Below, one piece after another: positions 1-13,000 of a DNA stretch of 64,000 nucleotides. Positions within the stretch are counted from its first letter, which is position 1; every line of letters begins with the position of its first letter. The DNA comes from Callipepla californica brunnescens. Taxonomy: Eukaryota > Chordata > Aves > Galliformes > Odontophoridae. The DNA is taken from the NCBI GenBank assembly GCA_023055505.1, contig JALIRH010000010.1:7470001-7534000 (forward strand), read 5' to 3'. Made by a program: the position numbers and the translations under genes. The notes beneath the pieces were generated by a model that was not told the origin of the DNA, did not search any database, and was given only the letters and a program-made list of their open reading frames with translations.

Positions 1-2599
1 CTTGGTCCCTCTTAAATTAAAAACAATGCTTGCTTACTATTTTGGTGTTTATTTTCAAGAAATTGCATGATCACTGCATTGTTTCCATTGCTCCCTGCTA
101 GCAGCCAGAAAACAGCATGCTTTGAAAATGCGCCAGTGTTATGACAGTAAAAATGTGTTTTGCTATCAAACAAAGCAATCATGCATGCTTTTTTTTCGAT
201 ACTAGAGACCTCTCAAGATAACAAATGTACAGTACCCTCCTTAGTAATTTTTAAATAGTTAAGACTACACAGTAATAACTACATTTTTTATTAAAACACA
301 TATTTCATACAAGTGTAGAGTGAAACAGATTGTTACTTCTATGTACATTTATATTTATTTTGCTATTACTGTAGCAATGAATCTCTGCAAAGAAAAAAAT
401 CCCATCACAGAATTAGGAAGAAATAGTGCAACCTACAAGCTGGAAAAGTTTGACCCACCAAAAAATTACTAGCACTGACATAGTTAGAAAGTCTTTTTAT
501 GACATAGCCCATATTCTTAAAAACACAGAAGAATATCTCCTCAACACATACTAAAAGACACTGTTAGTGGTTGAATAACAAATAAAATGTGGGGGAAGAG
601 TGGGGAAATCACCCCTAACACAAATAAATTTCGTGTTTTCCAAATCAACGTGAATGTCTTTATTTTACTTTGAAATATAAGCAGAAGCTGAAACAAGATG
701 TAAATGGTTCTGAATTAATTCACCCAGATCATATGCTGTTCATTTGGAGTTATTACTATACAGTTGTAGTAGTCAATGTTTTGAGTAACCTAAGTTAATC
801 AAGTTTGGTTTTCAGTCATCCACATTATGACACTGGCAATAATTCTCATCCATGAATATCTCATTATTTCCCTATGGAGAGAGAATTTTTCTTATAATAA
901 TCTGTAATTGTTTCACTTATACAACATGCCACTGTCTCAGTATAAGAACTCTTCACCTACAGGGAACAGCAATTCACTTTGCTATACATTTCTAGGTTTG
1001 TGGTAACTTGTGCTTAGATGTGCAATGTTCCTGGCTAGTGAAGCTATCTTCAATAACAGATGCTAGTCGGGGAATCCCTTATAGGCTTTAAAGTACCAAA
1101 ACAGGCAAGACTTGACGCTGATTTTTGTATTCCTCAAGAGAATTATCCAAAAGGCCTAACCTGATATTATCTTTTGAGTGCTGATGATAACACAGGTGCC
1201 ACTTCAAATACTGTGAACATTCTTGGAAGATGTCATTTGTAAAGCTATTCCAGAATAGTTCATGAGTTCACCTTCAAACAAAAGAAAATTACCTAATTAT
1301 GTGCACAGGATATAAATACATACACAAAGAGACAAATGATCCTTCAAAAAATAGACCAAAGTGATTCAGCAACAGAAGACAAGGAGAATAGCTTTCCCCA
1401 CATCTCCTAAGGGCAATATTTGCATTTCCAGAAGTAATTTAAAAGAAATAGCAATACATCAATATTAAGTATTATGTTACTCATTTCTGAGCAAACACTC
1501 AGTCCTGAAAACTCTTCATATCAGTAGTTGCTTGCACATGTGTAAGGGAGTACAACCACAGGGAGTACAGCCTGTGAGTTGTTCTCCTCTTCCAAGTTAC
1601 CACAAGCCATCTAAAGAGGATACAGAGGTTAGCAGCATGGAATGAAGCAAAGGAAGTGACCAAATTAAAAAAACATATATTGCCTGCTCACTTTTCATAA
1701 ATATTCTGCATCTTTCACTATGCTAATTTCCCATTATGTGATCTCCATTTGAAGAGTGAAAACACACAAAGCAAGGAGTTAAAATCACAGACATCTAAAC
1801 ACCATTTAGAGTTTCTGGTAGTATATTATCTCTCTCATATATAGAAACATGAAAATTCAAGAGCTCATGAGGGACAAGATAGAAGAATATTTTCCTGAGT
1901 TAGGTTAAAATCTCAGTACAAATTATAAACACAACAAAAGTATAGAGTTTTTCTTTGTGCATATTATCCCAGCAGTGAAATCTTTTCCTACAATATAATC
2001 TTCTGGTTTTTTCATGGCAACATAATTACCATCTTGTAAAAGTGAAAATTTCATTAGCAATGAGTATAAATGGATAGAAATACTTTCATGAAGTTAAATG
2101 TTAGAGCAAAAGGCTGATAATCCATTCCCTTTTGAGCATGAAGAGATGTCACTTTATACATGCAAAAGCATGCATACTCACAGTACATAGTTTATTTCCT
2201 TTTCTTCACAAGAAAATAAAATAAAGTTTTATTTTTAATCCTCTACATTACACAAAGTGAAACCACAGTCTATCCCAATCCAGCAGAAATTACCTTCACA
2301 ACTAAAAGACCTGACATAAGTAGGAAGCAAGTAGACAGCAGCAGTTCTTTCACTCAACTTTTAAAGTTTAATTTAGGTCACATTTGCTAGTAGTAACAAA
2401 CATGACCCAGAACATTAGAGATCAGCAAAAAGTATTATAGACTGTAAAAGTGAGATGACATAGTGCCATACCAAAAGATCTGGAAGAAAAATACTAACAT
2501 ATTTCTCAGCAACAGTTTGGGAAATCAACTTTCCACATGCATTTATTAGTGATTAGAGTATAAGTAAGTATGAACAAGTGTTGATCGCCTACAGACAGG
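1..2599 (-). other. SLC4A10: SLC4A10 intron 1, left-most part in window
   Basis: AT-rich DNA with stop codons in all frames and no recognisable exon, repeat family or island. It is assigned to intron 1 of SLC4A10 because exon 1 lies to the right on the minus strand and no exon 2 was found between. Exon 2 should begin with codons for the charged RNDEEAVVDRG-type segment; no such sequence was seen by eye. The assignment is inferred from gene structure, not from any signal inside the stretch. Confidence 0.6.
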
Positions 2600-3366
2600 G
2601 TGAATAGCTGAGCTGAAGCCAACGGGATGAAGCTGAACAAGACCAAGTGCCAAGTCCCGCACTTTAGCCACAACAATGGCTAAATGCTACAGGCTTAGGG
2701 TATAGTGGCAGAAGACTGTGTAGAGGAAACAGATCTAGGGTTATTGGTTGACAGTCAACTGAACATGAGCCAGCAGTGTGCCCAGATGGCCAAGAAGGCC
2801 AATGGCATCCTGGCACGTATCAGAAATGAGTTCCCAGAAGGAGCAAGGAAGAGATCATCCCTCTGTACACAGCACTGCTGAGGCTTCATCTCGAGTATTG
2901 CTCATTTTTGAGCCCCTCACTGCAAGAAAGACACTGAGGCACTGAAGCATTTTCAGAGAAGGGCAGCAAAGCCGGTGAGGGGGCTGGAGCACAAACATGA
3001 GGAGCGGCTGAGAGAACTGGGATTATTTAGTTTGGAGAAGAGGAGCCTTTTTGCCCTCTATAACTACCTGAATGGAGGTTGTGATGAGGTGGGATCTTCT
3101 CCCGTGTAACTAGCAGTAGGACTAGAGAGAATGGCCTCAGGTTGCACCAGGGAAGATTCAGGTTGCGCATTAGGAAAAACTTCTCCAAAAAAGCAGTGCT
3201 GGAATGGACTGCCCAGGAAGGTGGTCAAGACATCAACCCTGGAGGTGTTCAAGAAGAGTTTAGATGTTGTTCTGAGGGACATGATTTACTGGAAAATATT
3301 GGCGATAAGTGAATGGTTGGACTAGAGGATGCTGGAGGTCTATTCCAAACTTTATGATTCTATGAT
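2600..3366 (+). mobile_element. CR1 LINE, 5'-truncated 3' end
   Basis: About 0.77 kb matching the 3' end of a CR1 non-LTR retrotransposon as remembered from avian genomes. Recognisable blocks are the 'aacaagaccaagtgccaagt' region near 2636, 'gagccagcagtgtgcccag' near 2767, 'gaggagcggctgagagaact' near 2999, and the terminal 'tttatgattctatgat' at about 3350-3365, the usual CR1 terminus without a poly-A tail. The original frame is the carboxyl part of the reverse-transcriptase ORF2, now broken by stops and small indels (for example after 'cacaacaatggc' near 2675). It is a dead copy, truncated at its 5' end as most CR1 insertions are. It lies antisense to SLC4A10 transcription. Confidence 0.95.
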
Positions 3367-6300
3367 AACATTAAGCATATTAAAAGCATATAGTTCATGA
3401 TTCTGATAATCTATGCTTGAAAAAAAAAAATTCAAACTGCAAGAGATAAAGGTTTCCACAATGGTCAAGGAAAACTGAAGAAGAAAGTGAGTGTTCACCT
3501 TCTTCATCTTAACGAAGGGAAGGATAAGGAAGAGATCTATGTAACTGTCAAGATACCAGCATCAAAGAAAACAATTTAGAACCTTGAATCAGTTTTAAAA
3601 ACTTAAAAATAAAAATAAAAAAGCAATAAATACGCAACAATGACTCAACGGTTGGTTTCTGCTGAAGACACTAAGCTTTCTTCTTGAAACAGAGAACGGT
3701 TTTAACTATAGAAGTAGCTCAGCAATTTCTCTTACCCAAAATAATTCAACAGAACTTAATTTTCTGTGGATCTCTTAGACCAACACAGATTAAAAATATA
3801 TATTTGTACATGAGGGGAATAAGCTCAAAAGTAATTAACGATAGTCTGTTCCCCTTTAATCCTAATGAAAGGACTCCTTCTATTATCTTCCTTTAACCTA
3901 TATATTTATCTCTTACTTAATTCTCCCATAAAATTATTATAAGTGTTGGTTATAAAATGGAAATACACTTCTCCAGACAGAAAGGAAATTAATTCAAAAA
4001 TATAAGTTTAAATTTATTAACACAATAAAAACTTGTGATAATTTATAGACATGCTTGCTCTGTTCTATTGAATTAAATACTGTTCAAAGACTCTTCTTTT
4101 GTGATTATTTCAACGGGTATTACATAAATCTAATCAGATCATCTATGGATAACCATGATAATGGTTAAAGGAAGCTCAAAGCATTTACAAAACAAAGTAG
4201 GAAATAAGAAGAAGCAGACCTGAACCACAGCTGCAGAATCAAAACTTACAAATTTGCTGCTTGGTTCCCACAGTTCCTAACAGTTAATGTAGCAGTATCA
4301 AAGACTGCCTTTCCAAACTAGAAATGAAGCTGGTATCTTAAGGTGTTCCTGATGACACAGATCACTTCACTACATGCTACTGACAAATTAGAAAACATAC
4401 ATAAAAAACAGTGAAAAGATCTTTATACAGTATCTTATATCCAAAAACAGACTGAAAATGTGGACACATCTAGCAACACATTTCACAAAGGACAATGCAG
4501 GAGAAGGCAAACATCTCCTTTCTCTTAAGACTGTTGAGGTGGATGGAGTTTACGATGAAGAGATCTACTAGTAATACTTTATTTATGATGCATTTAAAAT
4601 GGACAGTTGCTTGTAGTTGTACTTAGAAAAATAAAATAAAATATACAGCAACAAAATCGTCCCAAAGTTTGCAGCCTTACGCTTACTCTCCTAGCTTATA
4701 TTATAATCTTCTAGAAAATATGAATTATATATTTGTGAAATCAGATTGAAATGGTGATTTTTAAGTATGTGTCTAGAAGGTTAATAGCTTATATTTGAAA
4801 TGACTGACATTTTTTTTTAGACATTAAAGAAAGCAAAGGTTTCTACCTTTTTAAGTATCTCAACAACATTCTAACTTGTGCCATGGCATTTTAAAAACTG
4901 TCTCCTTTTATATTCTGCCAAGGACATGTTTGACTAAGGGCCTAGCTGACAACCATTGTAGAAGCTGAAACCGATTGTAAGAATACATTATCCTCCCCTT
5001 AAAAACAAGACAGTGGAGTTCAGACTCCAGGTTGCACAGCACAAAATTAATTTATTCTCCCCACAAATGAAGAAATAACAATACAATCAATAATTCTGGA
5101 ATCTGATTAACAAAGCAAGTGCTACTAGAACTTCTAGAGCAGATAAAGGACAGAAAATGCTACTCTGGGCATCTCCCAGATATTACGTAATACTGAAGGT
5201 GAACCTAATTATACTGCACATATCATACCTCTGACCCTTTTCATCTCTCTCTCTCTTGTTGCTGAATAAGAAAAATTTATTTCTTAAGAAAAAGTAGTCA
5301 CTTCACAAATCCTAGCTTTTCACCCACCTCAGAATAGATCTGACTATTCTAAATATTTTTACACTAAAATTTTTTACTTCAAGGAAGATAAAATTTTGAC
5401 ATAATTACCATTAGCTTCTCTGCTAGATGAAAACGACGGAAAAATGCCAACTTGCTTGTCTGCTATATATAAGACATTTCCAAGCTTCCATCCTTCCTTT
5501 TAAATAAAATAGAAGGAGAAGACCAGCCAGAAGAAAGCCTACACTGTCAGCTGATCCTATAAGAAATAAAATTAATATTCTCCTAGCAGAAATTAATTAC
5601 TTCTGAGCCTGAGATAAATTACATGTCTGACGATATGTTAAGATGGTCTTTACAAGAACAACAAATTAGATGAAGTTTTCCTGGATGGTCTCACAATTCA
5701 ATCCCTTCTCCTTCTGCTGAAGGCAAAGCCTCAAGAGGCATAAGCCAGCACAGCATCAACAAATTATAAGTTCTACACCCTGGAGATTTAGCCCCTTCCA
5801 CTCCAATGTTAGCTCCAAAAAGGAAGTATATACTCTTCAATAATCTCTTTGATCTGTGTAGAACTGTGCAGAACTACCCTGACACACTGCTGAGCTTTGA
5901 CACTGATAACCTCATGGGCAGAGAACTTTGATATTTCTCTTTATCTAAAGAAATTATAGCTAATTACAGTGTATATACAACTAGCCCTATATCAGATGAA
6001 ACTGTTTCAATTTACAAGTGTGAAAAAAAAGACAAAAAAGAAAGGTTTATACAGGTTTATTCAGAATATATAAAAATATTGGCAGACACCTATTTTTACT
6101 ACAGACTCAGTTATGCACTTCTTAGTCTAACTATACTTCTAAAGAATCAGAATTACTAAATACCTGTGCAATTCACTAGGTACCAGCTTATCTGCACATT
6201 ATTTATGCATCCAAGCTCTTCAAAAGTTTTACTTTTAATCAAAAAAATACAGACAAGGAAGATATACTTGTTCTGAAGACATATAAAAAAATCCATTTAT

Positions 6301-9300
6301 CCACATATACAATTTTGTTTGCTATACAGTGATCACAAATGATCATTTAAGTGAACATTTCTCAGTCAAAAGTCACCCCAAAAGAAATGTGTGTCAACTA
6401 TCCCTAAAATTTGCAGTTTGATTTACATGTTTATTTCAATAATGTGAATCACATTTAATGTGTTTCTTTGTGCTTAAATATCAAAGCACGGAACTCACAC
6501 TGAACCTATGCAGGATAATCTTTGGAATCCTAAACCAATGTGGAATAAGAATTTCAAATTTTTGGGAGCAAAAAATTCTGCTTTGAAAGCAGACAATGGG
6601 AAAAAAACAACTATTAGAAGAGCATTAATTTAGGATTAGGTTAGTAAGCATAACAAAAACTATATGTGTATGATGCCAAGACAACAAAAGGTACTTTATA
6701 AATGCAATTTACTGCACACATATGTAATATATCATTAAATATATATTTAATTTTATTACCCCTAGCGCTACAAAAGTAAAATAAAATGATCAAGTACTTT
6801 ATTTCCAAAATTAACTCTAAAATGTGGGCTTGGAAACAAACATTTGCTTTCTTGCTAAGTGTTTGCACATGGAGAGAAAGCAGGCTAAGATTAACTGCAC
6901 CAGATCTGTCTGATCACCCTTCTCTGACAGCAGACACAGAAAAGTTATTCAAGCATCACACACTCTACTAAAAGCTAAACTTCTATTATGACTGAGAGAC
7001 CAGACATTCACAGTCTTGACAGGAACTAAGATATGGACATTCTTTCCTTTTATCAATGTATGAATAAGAGAAGGGATAAAGAAAATAAAGAAAAATCAAC
7101 AAAGGTTAGACCCCAAAACATGTTGATGCTAAGATATTCTGGATTGAGTTATGAAATTACAGAGAGAAACAGGCTATAAAAATTAGACAGATTCATTGAT
7201 ATTTATCAGTAATTACAGGGCAGAAAATCATAACTTCCTAGAAAACTTCAAAATGTCTTAAAAATGTAATTGCCCATATATTGTTTTAATGTTTAAAACA
7301 CAATTTACACCTAATAATGCAAAGACATGGTCAGGAAAAGAAGAAAAAAAAAAAAAAAAGAAAAAGAAAAAAATGAAAAAATGGACAATGATTGCTTCAA
7401 ATATATAAAAGTGGAACAAAAATCCTGGTACCGAATCTCCCATTGAAGCTTCAAAAGTCAGACACTGCCCACTTTTAAACTTAAGCTGCCTAAGCTAACT
7501 ACTTCAGTACATTATACTGGCTAAAGAGCCAAAGTGTACAGGAGAAAGAAAGGTAAAAGAATACTGAGATGAAGAAATACAGTACTTAGAGACACATCCC
7601 AGACAAGGAAAGTTTTGTGGCCTTGAAGGGGAGGTAGCAATTTCATATATGCTTGCCTTATAATGGCAAACAACATTAAGAAAAATTAGTCAATTCTTGT
7701 GAACACTATTCAAAAGAAGTGAATTTAGATTAAATGGTTGTTTAAACATGGCAATAGCAGATCTTGAGCAGTAGCCATTGTAAAGACTTTTTACCCTTAT
7801 ATATTAACCAGTGCACTGTGTTAACTGTTACCATTGCGTTTTGTCAAAACTGCCAGGACTTATTTCCATAATTCTTCACAGACATTCTTATTTAGGTACA
7901 AATATGCCATATACACACACAAAGAACGTGCACCGCTGCTGATTCTAAAATATTGCATGAACTTGGGCTGCCTGACAGATTTAGTACATTACACACAAAA
8001 TGCAGATACTGGATGCCAGTGTAAAACCTAAATGATCAGATCTATCACGTCTAAGTTTTCTCCAATAATAATGAAACTTCTGCTTCATCCTGAAAGAGAA
8101 ATCAAGAGGCAGACTGTTTTGCTTATTGTTTTTTTGCCACCTCTGAGAGGGAGAAAAAAACGGCAGCAGAACACTTCACTAGGGAATAATGAAGGTAGAT
8201 AGAAGGTTCCTGAATTAGACAATGCCTTCCCTACTCTTATCACTCTTCAGTATCAGTGGGACCATCATATATCCACTGTCTTCCTGCTCTCTTAAAAGCT
8301 TACTGTTTTCTAAATTGGAGAGAAAAAAAAACATAGAAGTTCTGAAGGACATTCAAGGTTAAATGATAAGAGATGTCAGTCTGCTTCTGCAAGTGAGCAT
8401 TCATTACATTCCCTGATAATAATCCCTTTTCTAAACCTTTTTAAAAGCTGTTATTTTACAGCAGTGAGCCATGTTCCGTAAAAAATTCAGAGAAGGTAAT
8501 ACCAAAGTAAGGACATTCTCATCAGTTGTTCAGCATCTTCATTGTACTTCTCATCGGTTACGTTCCTTTAACATGGTGCTATATCTAATGTTGTTAAAGA
8601 TATTCTTACTGAACTTGCTTTAAGTATAATCTCTGAGTTCTCAGACCAGACTCCAGAACCAAAAGTAGGTGGATAGTAATACAAATTTGCATTGATAGAA
8701 AGACGTAACATCAATCCATCAGATAAAAATCCAGCGGTAAGATTTTTCACTCTTTCCTTCTTTTCCTCAATTCCCTTTTGAAATGCTCAATGCTGTGGCA
8801 TAAATGCTCTCATTATACTAAAAAGTTTTTCAAAATTTGATACAAAAATGGTGTTTTTTCTGTTTTTACTAGAAGGAAAATTGACATTTAGTAGTGTGAA
8901 GTTCTGAAAAGTAAATGATTAGAAAATGACTTTGCATTGCATTCCAAATGGAACAACCTCACGTAAGAAGTAACGCTAGCTACCTGGGACATTCAAAACT
9001 CATCTGAATAAAATGCTGTGATCTCCTGCACAAAGCAATCTTTTCTTATCAATGCAGTAAAAAATGTACTCAAATGTCACATTTCATGACCTGTTTAGCC
9101 ATATCATGACACATACTGAAGCCTCAATTACCAGGTAATCTAAGTATCTTGAATATGTGATCACATCACTAGCACGCCATCAAACCCAGTATGTCTCTAA
9201 ATTAATTTGGTTCTTGGATCAGCTTACTGAAAGAAGTATTTTAGACAAAAATAATAATGCATTTTAGTATGACAAAAAGTTCTAGAAAAACTAATGTAAA

Positions 9301-12300
9301 TTGTAATTGCCTATTGTTTTCAACTTTGTAATGAGTTAACAACATCATAAAGACACTTCAGTTATAGCAGCATTTAATATTATCAATCTTGCTTTATATG
9401 AATTATTTAAATTCTAAAATATGATCTTCAAGTTTTGTATTTATTCCTACTATCCTTGCACAGAAAACAAAAAGTAATTAAATGATAATATATTCATTAA
9501 TTTGAAGAGTTTTCACATAAATTGATAAAAATTAAGACTCAGTACTAAGGCTGAAGACAGGAAAAAAGAAAAAAGAAAACCAAAAATTTGAGTTAGTTTA
9601 AAATTATTGGCACTCTAAATCCACAAAGTACATGTAAGGAATTATATTTTTCTACTAAATTTATTTCAAGAACTTTTTCTTACTGCCTTTCAAAACAATA
9701 TATGACAACACAGCTGCTACCCAGATATAATCCAAGAGCATCTGCATCATTTCATCTGATTATTCTCAAATCCCTTTGTGTAGTGATTCTTCAGATTACC
9801 AACCTGATTTTTGTTTCCAAGGAAAATTCTACACACAAGTTGTGTGCAAATTCATGAGAGAATGGTGTATAACAAGAATTATGAAAAGAATCATTCAACT
9901 ATGACAACTAACACACTCTATTAGCAAAATTTTTGAGCATTTTAACTATGGCACTTCCATTTTCTCTGACTAGTTAGGGAAAATATCAATTCCAATTGCA
10001 GTTTCATTCCTGCCCTTGAAAGAAAATAAACTTATTTTAAAAACAAATATATGGCCAACACCCATTTGGCAACAAGATGATGAGAGAAGTCTTATCTATT
10101 ATTTCATAAATTCACCCACATTATTACAGTTATGCAACTCATACAAAAGCTAACTTACTATAAATCATTTTCAATAACATGGTTATTACTTGAATCTCCA
10201 GAAAGAACTCATTCAAGTAATTAGTAACAAGAGTTCACCCAATTTTACCAGGAAAAATATTTAGAATAAATGCAAGAGAAATAATTCATGCTAAATGATA
10301 GTATTTTGCATTGAGCCAAGAACAGCATTTCAGATGATATCATAAAAGAAAATTCTCATAAATGTTTCATACTTTTTAAAATTATTTTCTTACTTCACTT
10401 AGCCTCCAGCAGTCAATAGACCATAGACTTTAAGGATAGCCTGTTCTAACTCATCACAAACCATTGGTTCACTTGAAAAAAAGAAAGGTGGCTAGGGAAA
10501 CAAAATCAGTCTGAATTTAAGGTATGATAAATCTGGGCTTTCTCACTTTGAAAATACAAAGACATCTTTCACCATCAGGAGAAACAGAATTAGTTTGACT
10601 CAAAGAAATGAGTTCTCTATTCAAACAGATCCTCCACATACTCACTTCATTACCTCTTCTGAGAATACAATGCCTAAAACCTGTATTATAAGTAAAAACA
10701 TAAACCTCCCATTCCCAGCACCATCATAATCTATTTCAATAAAAATGCATTGCTTTTCTTTCCTCATGCTCTTACGCACCTCTACCAACTTGACATTCCT
10801 AAGTCTAAGCCTATTTTCCAGGTCATCAGCATGACCTTTGTGCAAATCTTTGCAGCCACAGTTGTTTATAGCTAGATGGCATTACGCCCACTGGGAAACT
10901 TATACTGTCCATCACTTTTGTTACCAATAGGGTTAACAAAGTCTTTTTGTCTTCTAAGAAGTTTTAGACACTTCCAAACTTTATAGAGACATGCTCATGT
11001 GTGTTAACCATACAAGACATTTCTGAGCATCCACCGTTCTACCCAGATGGCATACAAGGCAATGCCAAAGGCCTCTCAGAGGTTCAGGAAGCAACGAAAT
11101 TCTTACAAGCATAGCAGAGCATTCTGGTCATAGAAAACACACTGACCTCACAAGGTAAGGGCCTGTTTCCTCACAGCAGAAGCTGTTTTGTAGTTTATCT
11201 CATACATAATTTTGTTTTTAATAACCCAAGGCTTATTAAAGCCTAGACAGTTATCAAAAGTCATATTAAAACAGATGGTAAAATTCATTTTTCAAGCAGT
11301 TTAAACAAATAGTATTCAAAAGTTATCTTCCCAATTTTAACAGCAGAATTGCAGGAGAGCTTTATTAAACAAAATACATGTGTTGTATTTTGTATGAATT
11401 ATTAAGCATTCTTGGTTTGAAGCAATGAATAGCAGTAAAAGGTGCAAAAAGCACGAGAAGGCAGAGCCACAGGATTTCTTTTGCTGCTTCCCTGTGCAGG
11501 ACCCCAGATGGCCTCTGTGACACCTGGCATCAGCAGGGTCTCGAGTTCAGTCTGGTTTGTTCCCTTCTTTTTCCCACAGACATAGCCTTTCCAGGGTAGA
11601 TCCTCCTGTTCCTTTGCCAGCGGCCTGACCCTGCCATGCTAAGCACTAACTTTCCATGCAGTCTATAAGGCTATACTATATACTAAATTAATAAATATAA
11701 ACTGGATTAATTATTCCTGAAGTCCAGTCTGGCACACTAGATTGAATGTCATAATTATGCTGAAGGAATAAAGTGTTGAGCTTTACATAACATGTTCATT
11801 AAATGTAGTAAACTAATTAAAGTATGTTAATTAGGTAACAGATAAAAAGAACTTAGTATTTGGTAGAGACTGGTCACTGTTAATACCCTGTATTGTGTTA
11901 ATACCTTGGCTGTATTTTTATGCTTAATGAGCAAAAGGAAAAGCTGATTATTCAAAAAACCAGAAAAAAACCTACATGTATTACGTGTTGGAAAAATAGC
12001 CTCAGGTGACAGAGGAAATACATACCAAAGGAACTGGCATTCTAATAAAGAAAGTATCATTTCAAAACCCATAAACACCACTGTGCTGTTACTGAGACAT
12101 TTACATATTCAGATTCTAGAAAACAATTATTTGTTAATGTTGTCAATAAAATTGCTATTGTGATTTTACCTGCACAGCGTATCTGATCTCCCTGTATTAC
12201 AAAAACATTTTTTCCAGATTTGTTTTTTTTATTTACTTTATGAAAAAAATGTGATCAAAGCTTTCATTTCATACGTTCTGGTTAGTAAAGCTGAGAAACA

Positions 12301-13000
12301 ACAGATAATTAAATTATTGGTCACATAGTGCAAATGCTGGTGAGCAATATAAATACATATACCTGATAGTGAGAACAAAGCTCACACAATACATGCAATT
12401 AAAACTCTGGGCTCCCATTACTTATTTATTTATTTTCATTCCATATCTTATGTCCCTGCTTTTCACAGAATTTGAAAGGGCATGATCAAAATAAGGAAGC
12501 ATTCTGTTAAACTGTAGTTAGGAAAGAAACATCCTAGCAGCGCTCCCAATAAAACAAAGGCTCACGCTTCATCAGGAGACAACTGGAATAATTATAGTAG
12601 CAGAGGATAGAGATGGCTGGTGTTAGTAAACTACTCAGGACAAAATAAACTACTTAATTTCACTGTGAAGTTCAATAACATATATTTTCAATCCAGAAAA
12701 ATTCACAGCCACCTAGACCTACAAGCCTCATTTTTTTGTTTTACGTTAGATTTCCATTTGTGGCTAAAATCCTGCTACTATATATCTTGGACTAAACAGT
12801 GCAAGGAAAGCTCAGTGTCTGACCAGAGACTAAACCTAGCCAAGGCCTTGGCTCAGGCGCTTGTCTTGCCTCTTCTGTGCCCACTCACCTCTACAGTGTT
12901 ATCTGAAAAACACAGTCTACATGTCCAGTAGTACCTAAAATACACAAGTGGCCACTGTTTCATTTTCTACCAATACTGTAAAACTATCTACTCCATTTTG
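3367..13000 (-). other. SLC4A10: SLC4A10 intron 1, no distinct features
   Basis: Long AT-rich intronic stretch. Apart from an A-rich run at 7335-7380 nothing stands out. A slightly more GC-rich patch at 11440-11640 (starting near 'gcacgagaaggcagagcc') has no open frame or splice signals that convince; it may be an old unrecognised repeat. Short open frames of 60-100 codons have no protein-like composition. Confidence 0.5.
7335..7380 (+). repeat. A-rich simple repeat
   Basis: Nearly pure A with scattered G (aagaaaa pattern), including an uninterrupted A run in the middle. Low-complexity DNA; the minus-strand open frame through it encodes only a phenylalanine run. Confidence 0.9.

Noticed and set aside
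3131..3325. Open frames on both strands at the end of the first CR1
   Set aside because: They are decayed ORF2 and its shadow inside a truncated retrotransposon.
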